Shown piece after piece: positions 18,130 to 27,037 of a stretch of DNA of 64,000 nucleotides. The notes below the pieces were generated by a model, which saw only the letters and a program-made list of their open reading frames with translations, did no database searches and had not been told where the DNA came from. The translations under genes and the position numbers were made by a program. How positions within the stretch are numbered: position 1 is the first letter of the stretch; every line of letters begins with the position of its first letter. Origin of the DNA: AP-15 sp963736715. Its GTDB lineage: Bacteria > Pseudomonadota > Alphaproteobacteria > ATCC43930 > CGMCC-115725. Where the stretch lies: positions 372,001 through 436,000 of the forward strand of contig CAVTQA010000010.1 of assembly GCA_963736715.1 (NCBI GenBank), written 5' to 3'.

Positions 18130-18220
18130 CGCGGCTGACCCTCACCCGCTTCGCTGCGCTCAGCACCCTCTCCCGCAATGCGGGAGAGGGGGAACCATCG
18201 CGCTAGCGATGGTGGGTGAG
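18130..18220. repeat. Intergenic palindromic repeat (three nested dyads)
   Basis: Contains a perfect 12-bp inverted repeat at 18166-18190 (CCCTCTCCCGCA arms), a second dyad ACCATCGC/GCGATGGT right after it, and outer CTCACCC/GGGTGAG arms. This is the layout of the REP-like intergenic elements common in alphaproteobacteria. It sits between two minus-strand genes. Confidence 0.7.
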
Positions 18221-18239
18221 GGGCCTTACCGCATCGACT

Positions 18240-19307
18240 TCAGTTCAGCCGCAGATCGGTGATATGTCTCGGGTCGGGCTTCAGTTCGCCGCGCTCGACC
18301 CGGGTGACGATGTCGGTCAGGATCGCATTGGTTGGCGCGGGAATGCCGACCTTCTCGCCTTCACGCACGACAAAGCCGTTGAGAAACTGGATTTCGGTGC
18401 GGCGGCCCTTGACCATGTCCTGGCCCATCGACGGGCGATGCTCGCCGCCACCGGGCCGGTTGGCCTCGCCGAGACGATGCTCGTCGATTTCTCGTTGCGC
18501 CGCCGGATCGCCCTCGCCGGCACGAGCCAGGGTTTCCGGGTCCATGTGGCTGACTTCGTCGAACGTGTAGCCGAGCGCCTGTCCGACGCGGATCGCCTCG
18601 CTGCCGAGCCGGTTCGAGAAATGACGGATCGCGTCATTCTTGATCATGTCGCGCGTGATCATGCCGGTGCACGCGGAGAGCCCGTTGCCCATGACGTTGG
18701 TGACGAGCTTCGACCAGCGCTCGCCCCACAGGTTTTCCGTCACCATCGCGCTGTCGGCATATCCGACCAGCTTGCAAACCTCCTTGGCGCGCTCGGTGAT
18801 GCGGCCATGGACTTCGCCGACGCGGAAGACGGTATGGCGCGAGCCTGATTTACCGGCGGCACGGCGCACCTGACCGGGGGCGTGCAATTCGACGGTAATC
18901 GAGCTGGCGATCGAGCCCAGGGTTTTGCCCCAGCCGACAATGCCGGCGATGGTCTCCTCGTTCATGCAGTTCTGCAACGACACGACGTACCCGCCGGGCG
19001 CGAGATACTGCTTGATCATCGCCGTCGCCCAGGCGGTGTCGTAGGATTTCATGCAGACAAAGGCGATGTCGATCGGCGCCTCCTTATTGAGCTGCTGCGC
19101 CTCGGTGAGATGCAGCGCGCGAGGCTTGACGGTGAACGGCTCGACGTCGCGGATATGAGTGACCCGCAGACCATCGTTGCGGATGGCCTCGACATTTTCT
19201 GGCCAAGGATCGATGTAGGTCACATCCTCCCCGGCCTGGACCATATGAGCCCCGGCATAGCAGCCGACCGCTCCCGCGCCGACGATCGCTATCTTCTTTT
19301 TCGCCAT
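18240..19307 (-). CDS. Ketopantoate reductase-family oxidoreductase (PanE/ApbA-like)
   Basis: 355 residues from ATG 19307, preceded by GGGAGAAG; a start 15 bases upstream is less likely. The Rossmann motif is KKIAIVGAGAVGCYAGAHM. The C-terminal ApbA domain carries ENLWGERWSKLVTNVMGN (catalytic Lys) and MTRDMIK-like helices. It is longer than classical PanE and has an insert around residues 270-320, so it may act on another 2-oxo acid. Divergent from the FkbM gene. Confidence 0.75.
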   Translation of the reverse strand: MAKKKIAIVGAGAVGCYAGAHMVQAGEDVTYIDPWPENVEAIRNDGLRVTHIRDVEPFTVKPRALHLTEAQQLNKEAPIDIAFVCMKSYDTAWATAMIKQYLAPGGYVVSLQNCMNEETIAGIVGWGKTLGSIASSITVELHAPGQVRRAAGKSGSRHTVFRVGEVHGRITERAKEVCKLVGYADSAMVTENLWGERWSKLVTNVMGNGLSACTGMITRDMIKNDAIRHFSNRLGSEAIRVGQALGYTFDEVSHMDPETLARAGEGDPAAQREIDEHRLGEANRPGGGEHRPSMGQDMVKGRRTEIQFLNGFVVREGEKVGIPAPTNAILTDIVTRVERGELKPDPRHITDLRLN

Positions 19308-19372
19308 AACGTCTTCTCCCATATCAGGGTTGCCGGCATCGCTCGCCGTGTTCGCCCAATCCTAGTAGGCTC

Positions 19373-20197
19373 ATGCGTTCGCGTCACGCTATCCCTTCGG
19401 CAAAGCCGGTTTTCGCGGGCGGCGGACGGCGGCACCAAACCGTGCATGCCGTCCCCTATCGCTGGCGGCTGACGGGCAGCTTCCTCGCTCATCTGTTCAA
19501 GGCGACGGCGCAGCAGCACCATCGGGCATTGGCGGCGACGATCGCGCGGTTCGTGCCTGCCGAAGCGGTGGTCTTCGATGTCGGGGCGCATGCCGGCCAG
19601 TACACAAAACTGTTCGCGCGCGCCGCATCGGCTGGGCGGGTTTATGCCGTAGAACCCGCCAGCTATGCGCGCTCGATCCTGCGGACGGTGGTGTGGCTGC
19701 ACCGGCTCGGCAATGTGTCGGTGCTGCCGATGGCGCTCGGCGCGGTCGATGGGCTCGACACGCTGAGCGTGCCGGTCAAGGCACATGGCAGCTACGGGTT
19801 CGGCCTGTCACATCTGGGCCGGCCGCAAGACCGCTGGGGGGCGGTCGAGCAGGAGCTGGTGGCGGTGACGACGCTCGACGCGGTCGTCGCCGCGCTTTGC
19901 ATCGACCGCGTCGATTTCATCAAGGCCGACATCGAGGGCTGGGAACTCGCCTTGCTGCGCGGCGCCGAGAAAACCTTGCGGCGCTTCCGGCCGGCCATAT
20001 TGATCGAGCTTTCGCAGGAACATCTGGCACGCGCCGGCGACCAGATCGAGGCCGCCTTCGACTTTCTCGCCGCGCGCGGCTATGCCGCGTGCGAGCTGAC
20101 GCCGAACGGAGAACTCCTTCCGGTGGATGCCCCGCTCGACGGCGACTTCTGGTTCATCCCACGAGACGGCCCCGTTGCTGCGCGATTTGGATCGTAG
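19373..20197 (+). CDS. FkbM family methyltransferase
   Basis: 274 residues. The SAM-binding motif is VVFDVGAHAGQYTKLFA, followed by VYAVEPA. The post-motif FIKADIEGWELALLRGAEKTLRRFRPAILIEL is typical of the FkbM family, which O-methylates sugars or natural products. No signal peptide. It precedes two NHL-repeat genes by 80 bases on the same strand and may be co-transcribed with them. Confidence 0.85.
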   Translation: MRSRHAIPSAKPVFAGGGRRHQTVHAVPYRWRLTGSFLAHLFKATAQQHHRALAATIARFVPAEAVVFDVGAHAGQYTKLFARAASAGRVYAVEPASYARSILRTVVWLHRLGNVSVLPMALGAVDGLDTLSVPVKAHGSYGFGLSHLGRPQDRWGAVEQELVAVTTLDAVVAALCIDRVDFIKADIEGWELALLRGAEKTLRRFRPAILIELSQEHLARAGDQIEAAFDFLAARGYAACELTPNGELLPVDAPLDGDFWFIPRDGPVAARFGS

Positions 20198-20277
20198 CGA
20201 GCTGCAGCCTGGAGGAGGATTGTTTCAAGCTGGCGGCTTCGATAACCTGCGGCTCGGCAGATCAGGGAGAGCCCACC

Positions 20278-21237
20278 ATGGCGACAATTGTTGGCACCGG
20301 CGATTTCAAATACCGCATCGTCGAGGATTGGGCGAAGCTGCCGGACGGGTGGTCGTTCAAGGAAGTCGGGGCGGTCGGCGTCGACAATAAAGACAACGTC
20401 TACGTCTTCAACCGCGGCGAACACCCGGTCATGGTGTTCGATCGCGAGGGCAATTTTCTGCGTTCCTGGGGTGAGGGCCACTTTCCGCGGGCGCATGGCG
20501 TCCATATGGGTCCGGACGATTCGATCTATCTGACCGACGATGGCGGCCATTTCGTGCGTAAATGCTCGCTCGACGGCAAGGTGTTGCTCGAGCTCGGCGT
20601 GCCCGGCAAGCCCGCGCCCTATATGAGCGGCGAGCCGTTCCATCGCTGCACCCACACTGCTCTCTCGCCGAAGGGCGAAATTTACGTCTCCGACGGCTAC
20701 GGCAACGCCAAGGTCCACAAATATTCGCCCGACGGCAAATTGCTGATGTCGTGGGGCGGCCCCGGCACCAACCCCGGCGAGTTCAACATCGTGCACAACA
20801 TCTGCACCGACGCCGATGGCTGGGTCTATGTCGCCGACCGCGAGAACCACCGCGTCCAAGTCTTCAACGGCAACGGCAAATACGAGACGCAATGGAATAA
20901 TCTGCACCGGCCCTGCGGGCTATACATGGACTATACGCGCCACCCGGTCTGCTATATCGGCGAGCTCGGCCCGGTCCAGCCGGTCAACCGCAACAGCCCG
21001 AACCTCGGCCCGCGGGTCAGCATCGTCGACAACCAGGGCAAGCTGTTGTCGCGCTTTGGCGACATGCACGCCGGCACCGCGCCGACCGCGTTTCTCGGCC
21101 CGCATGGGCTCAGCGTCGACTCGCGGGGCGACCTCTATGTCGGCGAGGTGTCGTGGACGCAATGGCCGCAATTCTACCCCGACACGCCGCGGCCGGCTTA
21201 CATCCGCTCACTGCAGAAATACGAGCGCGTGCATTGA
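20278..21237 (+). CDS. NHL-repeat beta-propeller protein, peptidyl-alpha-hydroxyglycine alpha-amidating lyase-like (copy 1)
   Basis: 319 residues from ATG 20278, with CAGGGAGAGCCC upstream. Successive propeller blades are visible: VGAVGVDNKDNVYVFNRGEH, AHGVHMGPDDSIYLTDDGGH, THTALSPKGEIYVSDGYGNAKVHKYSP, VHNICTDADGWVYVADRENHRVQVFNGNGKY and GLSVDSRGDLYVGEVS. This layout matches bacterial relatives of the amidating lyase. No signal peptide is present, so a cytoplasmic enzyme or sensor is more likely than a peptide-hormone-type enzyme. Tandem with a close paralogue at 21353. Confidence 0.8.
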   Translation: MATIVGTGDFKYRIVEDWAKLPDGWSFKEVGAVGVDNKDNVYVFNRGEHPVMVFDREGNFLRSWGEGHFPRAHGVHMGPDDSIYLTDDGGHFVRKCSLDGKVLLELGVPGKPAPYMSGEPFHRCTHTALSPKGEIYVSDGYGNAKVHKYSPDGKLLMSWGGPGTNPGEFNIVHNICTDADGWVYVADRENHRVQVFNGNGKYETQWNNLHRPCGLYMDYTRHPVCYIGELGPVQPVNRNSPNLGPRVSIVDNQGKLLSRFGDMHAGTAPTAFLGPHGLSVDSRGDLYVGEVSWTQWPQFYPDTPRPAYIRSLQKYERVH

Positions 21238-21256
21238 GCGGGGTTTACGCTTTTCT

Positions 21257-21332
21257 CGTCATTCCCGCGAAAGCGGGAATCCAGAGGTGCCAGGCTGCAG
21301 GGCTCTGGACCCCCGCTTTCGCGGGGGTGACG
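21257..21332. repeat. Palindromic intergenic repeat (CCCGCGAAAGCGGG type)
   Basis: Left half CGTCATTCCCGCGAAAGCGG and right half CCCCGCTTTCGCGGGGGTGA are inverted with respect to each other, joined by about 30 bases with CCAGAG and CTCTGGA arms. A widespread alphaproteobacterial repeat type. Its core (CCGCGAA-GCGG) resembles the micro-palindromes in the transposase genes at 59-61 kb. Confidence 0.75.
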
Positions 21333-21352
21333 AAAGTCTGAGGAGGACCGCA

Positions 21353-22312
21353 ATGGCTGAGATCGTTGGCACCGGCGACTTCAAGTACCGCCTCGTCGAG
21401 AACTGGGTGAAGCTGCCCGACGGCTGGTCCTTCAAGGAAGTCGCCGCGGTCGGCGTCGACGGCAAGGACAATGTCTATGCCTTCAACCGCGGCGAGCACC
21501 CGGTCATGGTGTTCGACCGCGACGGAAACTTCCTGCGCTCCTGGGGGGAAGGCCAATACCCGCGAGCGCACGGCGTCCATATGGGGCCTGACGATGCGAT
21601 CTATCTGACCGACGATGGCGGCCATTTCGTGCGCAAATGCTCGCTCGACGGCAAGGTGTTGCTGGAGATCGGCGTCCCCGGCAAGCCGGCCCCCTATATG
21701 AGCGGCGAGCCCTTTCACCGTTGCACCCATACTGCCCTCTCGCCGAAAGGCGAGATTTATGTCTCCGATGGCTACGGCAACGCCAAGGTGCATAAATACT
21801 CGCCGGACGGCAGATGGCTGATGGCGTGGGGCGAGCCCGGCACCGGTCCAGGCGAGTTCAATATCGTCCATAATATCTGCACCGACGCGGAGGGTTGGGT
21901 CTATGTCGCCGACCGTGAGAACCACCGCGTCCAGGTGTTCGACGGCAACGGCAAATACGAAACGCAGTGGAACAATCTGCACCGCCCATGCGGCCTCTAT
22001 ATGGATTATGCCCGCCACCCGGTCTGCTATATCGGCGAGCTCGGCCCGTCGATGGCGGTCAACCTGAAGAGCCCGAACCTCGGCCCCAGGGTCAGCATCG
22101 TCGACCACGAGGGTAAGCTATTGAGCCGGTTCGGCGATCCGCATGCGAGCCTGGCGCCGACCGGGTTCATCGGCCCGCACGGCATGTGCGCCGATTCCCA
22201 TGGCGACCTCTATGTCGGCGAGGTCGCGTGGACCTTGTGGCCAGGGGCCTTCCCGGGTGAACCGAGGCCCGAGAATTTGCGCTGCTTCCGCAAATTCGAG
22301 AAAGTCCACTGA
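21353..22312 (+). CDS. NHL-repeat beta-propeller protein, amidating lyase-like (copy 2)
   Basis: 319 residues from ATG 21353, with GAGGAGG at a good distance. Very similar to the preceding gene over its whole length, including the N-terminal IVGTGDFKYR motif and the DRENHRVQVF blade, with substitutions concentrated near the C-terminus (GLYMDYARHPVCYIGELGPS, GAFPGEPRPENLRCF). The tandem pair, with a palindromic repeat between, points to a local duplication kept for divergent function. Confidence 0.8.
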   Translation: MAEIVGTGDFKYRLVENWVKLPDGWSFKEVAAVGVDGKDNVYAFNRGEHPVMVFDRDGNFLRSWGEGQYPRAHGVHMGPDDAIYLTDDGGHFVRKCSLDGKVLLEIGVPGKPAPYMSGEPFHRCTHTALSPKGEIYVSDGYGNAKVHKYSPDGRWLMAWGEPGTGPGEFNIVHNICTDAEGWVYVADRENHRVQVFDGNGKYETQWNNLHRPCGLYMDYARHPVCYIGELGPSMAVNLKSPNLGPRVSIVDHEGKLLSRFGDPHASLAPTGFIGPHGMCADSHGDLYVGEVAWTLWPGAFPGEPRPENLRCFRKFEKVH

Positions 22313-22344
22313 TCTTGGGAGGTCTTTAACGGGGGAGGGGAGAC

Positions 22345-22650
22345 GTGGGCCAGGTCAGTGTGCCGGTGAACGGCCGCGCCTACGCGATCACCTGTGACGA
22401 CGGGCAGGAGACCCGCATCCGGCGTCTTGCGCAATATGTCGACGCAAAGGTGGCCGAGTTCGTCGGAAGCGTGGGTCAGGTCGGAGAAGCCCGGCTGTTG
22501 CTGCTCGCCGCACTGGTCATCGCCGACGAACTCTCGGACGCCAACGACGCGCTCGAGCGGGAGCGCAACCGCGCCGAAAACGCGTCAAATGGAAGAGACG
22601 AAACGGCCGGGCGGGTCGCGGCTATTGCGGCAGGGCTGCAGACACCCTAG
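22345..22650 (+). CDS. zapA: Cell division protein ZapA
   Basis: 101 residues from GTG 22345, with the strong ribosome site GGGGGAGGGGAG just before. The ZapA pattern is VSVPVNGRAYAITCDDGQETRIRRLAQYVDAKV followed by a helical region (RLLLLAALVIADELSDANDALERER). It stabilises FtsZ filaments at the division site. In many alphaproteobacteria zapA sits immediately before the 6S RNA gene, as here. Confidence 0.88.
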   Translation: MGQVSVPVNGRAYAITCDDGQETRIRRLAQYVDAKVAEFVGSVGQVGEARLLLLAALVIADELSDANDALERERNRAENASNGRDETAGRVAAIAAGLQTP

Positions 22651-22654
22651 CTTC

Positions 22655-22833
22655 CCCGTTGCGGGGTGGGGCTGGGCGGTGCGTTAGGCCGCATGATGCC
22701 CCGGGGCCGATACCTACCTCTTGGGGGCCGTCTCTGTCGAAGTCGTGGCTTCGACACATGGTCGCCCACCTGCTACGGCGGGCCACGGAGGAGTTGCACG
22801 CCGACGGCCGAGCCGGCTCCACCCCGCAAGCCA
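22655..22833 (+). ncRNA. ssrS: 6S RNA (SsrS)
   Basis: The interval between zapA and the YmdB-type gene is GC-rich and structured. An exact 11-bp closing stem pairs TTGCGGGGTGG (22659-22669) with CCACCCCGCAA (22819-22829), enclosing about 170 bases with further internal pairing (GGGGCTGG with CCGGCTCC; GTCGAAG with CTTCGAC). Size, closing stem and the conserved position after zapA fit 6S RNA, which binds RNA polymerase holoenzyme in stationary phase. Exact ends are estimates. Confidence 0.75.
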
Positions 22834-22853
22834 TTTCCCGCCTGGGGCGCCGC

Positions 22854-23666
22854 GTGAACATCCTGTTTTGTGGAGACGTCGTCGGACGGCCGGGCCGCGA
22901 GGCTGTCAAAAAGCACGTGCCGGCCTTGCGCCGTCAATTCGCGATCGACCTGGTTGTCGTCAATGCGGAGAACGCGGCCGCGGGGCGCGGCCTGACCGAA
23001 CGCCTGTGCGGCGAATTTTACGATGCCGAAGTCGATGTCTTGACCACCGGCAATCACGTCTGGGACCAGCGGGAGATCATCCCGTATCTCGACCGCGATC
23101 CACGGGTCCTGCGCCCGGCGAACTTCCCGAAGGGAACCCCCGGCGCCGGGTGGCGGCTCCATCCTGTCGGAGGGCAGAGCGTCCTCGTCGTCAACCTGAT
23201 GGGCCGGCTCTTCATGGATGCGCTCGACGATCCCTTCGCCCGGCTCGAAGAGCTTCTCGGCGAATTCCGGCTCGACGTCGACGCTGCGGCGATCCTCGTC
23301 GATTTTCACGCCGAAGCGTCGAGCGAGAAGATGGCGCTCGGTCATTTCGCCGATGGCCGCGTCTCGGCCGTGTTCGGGTCGCACTGCCACGTGCCGACCG
23401 CCGATCAGCAGATCTTTCCGGGCGGCACCGCCTACCAGACCGATGCCGGGATGTGCGGCGATTACGATTCCGTGATCGGCATGCAGAAAGGCCCGGCGGT
23501 CCTCAAGTTCGTCACCAAGATGCCGGGCGAGCGCCCGCAAGTCGCCGAAGGCGAAGCGACATTGTGCGGCATCCTGCTCGAGACCGACGGCAAAACCGGT
23601 CTGGCCCTGTCGGTCGAGCCGATCCGCATCGGCGGCCGTCTCGCCCCTCACCTGCCGCAGCGCTGA
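22854..23666 (+). CDS. TIGR00282/YmdB-type metallophosphoesterase
   Basis: 270 residues from GTG 22854; upstream in-frame codons lie inside the 6S RNA. Metal-binding motifs are NILFCGDVVGRPGR, VVNAENAAAGRG, TTGNHVWDQREI, VDFHAEASSEKMALGHF, FGSHCHVPTAD and GTAYQTDAGMCGDYDSVIGM. The B. subtilis family member is a 2',3'-cyclic phosphodiesterase. In related genomes 5-formyltetrahydrofolate cyclo-ligase usually lies between 6S RNA and this gene; it is absent here. Confidence 0.88.
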   Translation: MNILFCGDVVGRPGREAVKKHVPALRRQFAIDLVVVNAENAAAGRGLTERLCGEFYDAEVDVLTTGNHVWDQREIIPYLDRDPRVLRPANFPKGTPGAGWRLHPVGGQSVLVVNLMGRLFMDALDDPFARLEELLGEFRLDVDAAAILVDFHAEASSEKMALGHFADGRVSAVFGSHCHVPTADQQIFPGGTAYQTDAGMCGDYDSVIGMQKGPAVLKFVTKMPGERPQVAEGEATLCGILLETDGKTGLALSVEPIRIGGRLAPHLPQR

Positions 23667-23675
23667 GAATTCGAG

Positions 23676-24989
23676 CTGCCAGCCCTGTCCCTGCTCCGCG
23701 ATCGCCTGTTTCCCGCTGGGCTTGGCAATGTCACCCAGGCTTTTGCCCACAGGAATTATCGGATCTATGCGAGCGGGAACGCCATCTCGTTGATCGGCGT
23801 ATGGATGCAGCGCGTCGCCGTCGGCTGGCTCGCCTGGACCTTGACCCATTCCGGCGCCTGGCTCGGCATAATGTCGATGGCCGAATTCTTTCCGGTGGTG
23901 TTTTTGAGCCCGCTCGCCGGCGCTCTCGCCGACCGCCGCGACCGCGTCGGCATCATCCGGGTCACGCAGATCGCCGGCAGCATCGAAGCAACCCTGCTCG
24001 CGGTTCTCGTCTACACCGGCGCCATCACGATCGAGCTGTTGTTCGCGTTGACCTTGCTTCTCGGCGTCTTCAACGCGGTGGCGCAGCCGTCGCGTCTGGC
24101 ATTGATCCCGACCCTGGTCGATCGGGCGGCATTGCCTTCGGGGCTGGCCATCAATGCCATCATCTTCAATTCCGCCCGCTTTCTCGGGCCGGCGGTCGCG
24201 GGCATCGTCATCGCCAAGGTCAGCGTTGGCGCCGCCTTTGCGGTCAATGCCGCAACCTACATCGTGTTTCTCGTCGCGATGGCCAATCTGCGCGGGATCC
24301 CGGCCTTGCCGGTCGCCGCGACGCAGAGCGTCCTCAAGGCCTCGGCCGAGGCCTATGGCTATGCCAGCCATCATCCCGGCATCGCGCCGATGCTGCTGCT
24401 GTTCACGATCACGACGGTCGGGACGCGCGGTTTTGTCGAGCTGTTTCCCGGGTTTGCCGACAGTGTCTTTGGGCGTGGGCCGGAAGGACTGGCGACCCTG
24501 ACCTCGACGGTCGGGCTCGGCGCGATCTTCGGGGCCGGCTGGATGTTGCTGCGCCCGGCCATCACCGGGCTGACCCGCCTCGTGCTCGGCAACACCCTGA
24601 TCATATCGCTGGCGATCCTCGCCTTTACCCTGACGAACCAGTTCTACCTGGCGCTTCCCTGCGTCTTCGTCGCCGGCGCCGCGATGACGATCACCGGGGT
24701 CGGCGCGCAGACCCTGATCCAAGCGGCGGTCGACATTCGGATGCGCGGCCGGATCATGGCGCTCTACGGGATGATCTTCCGCGCCGGCCCGGCGGTCGGA
24801 GCGGTGCTGATGGGCTCGCTCAGCGGGCATTTCGGCCTGCGGCTGCCGCTCGCCGTCGGCGCGCTCGTCTCCTGCGGCTTTTGGGTGTGGGCCCAATTCA
24901 AGCAAACGCGCATCGCCGAGACGCTCGAAACCGACCCCGGTGCGTTGCCGGCTAATCCACTGCCGGCGGCGGCCGGGACCCGATCATGA
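23676..24989 (+). CDS. MFS transporter, enterobactin exporter (EntS)-like; start codon unclear
   Basis: About 437 residues if initiated at the first CTG after the YmdB stop; TTG 23790 would give 399. The family N-terminus (FAHRNYRIYASGNAISLIGVWMQRVAVGWLAWTLTHSG) is clearly coded upstream of 23790. Yet no ATG, GTG or TTG exists in frame between the YmdB TGA (23664) and 23790, only CTGs at 23676, 23685 and 23691. Motif A-like AGALADRRDRVGIIR is present and about twelve membrane segments follow. Probably a drug, lipid or siderophore exporter. The stop overlaps the next gene's start (ATGA). Confidence 0.8.
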   Translation: MPALSLLRDRLFPAGLGNVTQAFAHRNYRIYASGNAISLIGVWMQRVAVGWLAWTLTHSGAWLGIMSMAEFFPVVFLSPLAGALADRRDRVGIIRVTQIAGSIEATLLAVLVYTGAITIELLFALTLLLGVFNAVAQPSRLALIPTLVDRAALPSGLAINAIIFNSARFLGPAVAGIVIAKVSVGAAFAVNAATYIVFLVAMANLRGIPALPVAATQSVLKASAEAYGYASHHPGIAPMLLLFTITTVGTRGFVELFPGFADSVFGRGPEGLATLTSTVGLGAIFGAGWMLLRPAITGLTRLVLGNTLIISLAILAFTLTNQFYLALPCVFVAGAAMTITGVGAQTLIQAAVDIRMRGRIMALYGMIFRAGPAVGAVLMGSLSGHFGLRLPLAVGALVSCGFWVWAQFKQTRIAETLETDPGALPANPLPAAAGTRS

Positions 24990-25888
24990 CGGTCCCACAT
25001 CTGTTCTGCTTTGGTCTTGGCTACACGGCGAGGGTGTTGGCCCTTCGGCTCGCCGCCGAGGGCTGGACCGTCCGCGGCACCTGCCGAACCGAAGACAAGG
25101 CCACAGCGCTGCATACGGCGGGTTTTCTCGTCGAAGTCTTCGACCGCGACCACCCGTTGCCGCGGGAAGCGTTGGACGGGGTCACGCATCTTCTCGTGTC
25201 GGTTCCCCCGGATGCCGCCGGCGACCCCGTGCTGGCGATGCATGGCGAGGACATCGCGGCCATCAAGCGCCTGCGTTGGCTCGGTTATCTTTCGACGACG
25301 GGTGTCTACGGCGACCGCGGCGGTGGCTGGGTCGACGAGAGCGCCGAGGTGTCGCCGAGCGGCGAGCGCGGGTGCCGGCGGGTCGCCGCCGAAGCGGGCT
25401 GGCTCGACCTCTGGCGTTGTCGCGGCGTGCCGGTGCACATCTTCCGCCTCGCCGGCATATACGGCCCCGGCCGCAGTCCCTTCGAAGCACTCCGCGCCGG
25501 TACGGCGAAACGCATCGACAAGCCGGGCCAGGTATTCTCGCGCATTCATGTCGAGGACCTGGCGGCGGTGCTCGCTGCCTCGATCTGCCGGCCACGGCCC
25601 GGCGCCGTCTATAACATCTGCGACGATGACCCCGCGGCGCCAGAGGCTGTCGTCGCTCATGCCGCGGGGTTGCTCGGCATGCCGCCGCCACCGCTCGTCC
25701 CATTCGAAGCCGCCGGGCTTTCGCCGATGGCGCGCAGCTTCTACGACGACAACAAGCGGGTATCGAACCGGCTGATCAAGAGCGAACTCGGTGTGACGTT
25801 GCAGTATCCGGACTACCGGAGCGGCTTGGCTGCCATCCTCGCCGACGAGGCTTGCCCAAAGACTCGGCATCCGGCATCGTCGGATTAG
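24986..25888 (+). CDS. NAD(P)-binding SDR / epimerase-like protein (YeeZ-type)
   Basis: 300 residues, translationally coupled to the MFS gene by ATGA. The N-terminal nucleotide-binding turn is FCFGLGYTARVLALRLAAEG, then THLLVSVPPDA and YLSTTGVYGDRGGGWVDE (the Ser-Thr and Tyr of an atypical extended SDR). VHVEDLAAVL and YNICDDDPA follow as in epimerases. The substrate is unknown. Confidence 0.8.
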   Translation: MTVPHLFCFGLGYTARVLALRLAAEGWTVRGTCRTEDKATALHTAGFLVEVFDRDHPLPREALDGVTHLLVSVPPDAAGDPVLAMHGEDIAAIKRLRWLGYLSTTGVYGDRGGGWVDESAEVSPSGERGCRRVAAEAGWLDLWRCRGVPVHIFRLAGIYGPGRSPFEALRAGTAKRIDKPGQVFSRIHVEDLAAVLAASICRPRPGAVYNICDDDPAAPEAVVAHAAGLLGMPPPPLVPFEAAGLSPMARSFYDDNKRVSNRLIKSELGVTLQYPDYRSGLAAILADEACPKTRHPASSD

Positions 25889-25921
25889 AAGATCCATCCG
25901 GCTTTAGGAGGAAACGGCGGT

Positions 25922-26990
25922 ATGACGACTTACAACGTCTTGACAATGGGCGCTTCCTACGGCTCGCTCTTGGCAACGAAGCTGCTGTTCGGCGGCCACA
26001 AGATAACGATGGTATGTCTCCCGGCCGAAGTGGAGGCTTTCAACAACGATGGCGCCCGGGTGCGGCTGCCGATCAGAGGCCGGAAGGAGCCGATCGAGCT
26101 CGAACTCGCGGAAATTGCCGGGCAAGCTCGCCGCGGCCAGCCCCGGCGACGTCAACCCGAGGGACTTTGATCTCGTCGCCCTGGCGATGCAGGAGCCGCA
26201 ATATCGCTCCCCCGGGGTTCGCGAATTGCTCGACGCGGTGGCGCGTTCGCGGGTGCCGTGCATGTCGATCATGAATATGCCGCCCTTGCCTTATCTGAAG
26301 CGCATCGCCGGGCTGCAGACTGACGCGCTCAAGCCCGCGTACACCGATGCGAGCGTCTGGGACAATTTCGAGCCGGGTCACCTGACCTTGTGCAGCCCGG
26401 ACCCGCAGGCCATCCGGCCGCCCGGCGAGAAGATCAACGTCCTGCAGGTCACCTTGCCGACCAATTTTAAGGTGGCCCGGTTCGACTCCGACAAATCCAC
26501 CGCGATGCTGCGCGAAATGGAGGCGGACATCGAGGCGGCACGGTACGATCCGGGCGACGGACCGATCCAGCTGCCCGTCAAGTTGAAGGTCCACGACTCG
26601 ATCTTTGTGCCGCTCGCCAAATGGGCGATGCTGCTGACCGGCAACTACCGCTGCGTCACCAAGGATGGCGCGATCGACATCAAGGACGCCGTCCACAACG
26701 ACTTAGGCGCATCGAGGTCGGTCTATGAATGGGTGTGCGGCATATGCGAGCGGCTCGGCGCATCGCCTGACGACCTGGTGCCGTTCGAGAAATACGCTGC
26801 CGCCGCAAACGACCTGGTGCGGCCATCCTCGGCCGCCCGGGCCCTCGACAACGGCGCCCCCAATATCGAGCGGACGGACCGGCTCGTGCAGCTTATCGGC
26901 GCGCAATACGGCATGGGCAATACCGTTGTCGACCGGACCGTCGCCCTCATCGACGAGAGGCTCGCGGCCAATCGAAAAGCCGCCGCCTGA
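25922..26990 (+). pseudogene. Ketopantoate reductase-like gene, single-base frameshift
   Basis: Two overlapping frames form one product of about 355 residues. The first starts at ATG 25922 after TAGGAGG and codes a Rossmann N-terminus (VLTMGASYGSLLATKLLFGGHKITMVCLPAE). The second continues with KLPGKLAAASPGDVNPRDFD, MQEPQYRSPGVRELLDAVA, MSIMNMPPLPYLKRI and SVYEWVCGICERLGA. Removing one A at 26103-26104 gives ELDSRKLPGKL and a continuous frame. A third PanE-like gene in the window. The frameshift could be genuine or a sequencing error. Confidence 0.75.
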
Positions 26991-27037
26991 CCCTCGAAAA
27001 CCCGTGGCCAACAAGGTGGCCCGGAGAGCACGGCGTC

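Noticed and set aside
22721..24955. Very long open frames on both strands over the YmdB and MFS genes
   Set aside because: Low-complexity Arg/Ala/Gly-rich translations without motifs; GC-rich shadows of the two recognised genes.
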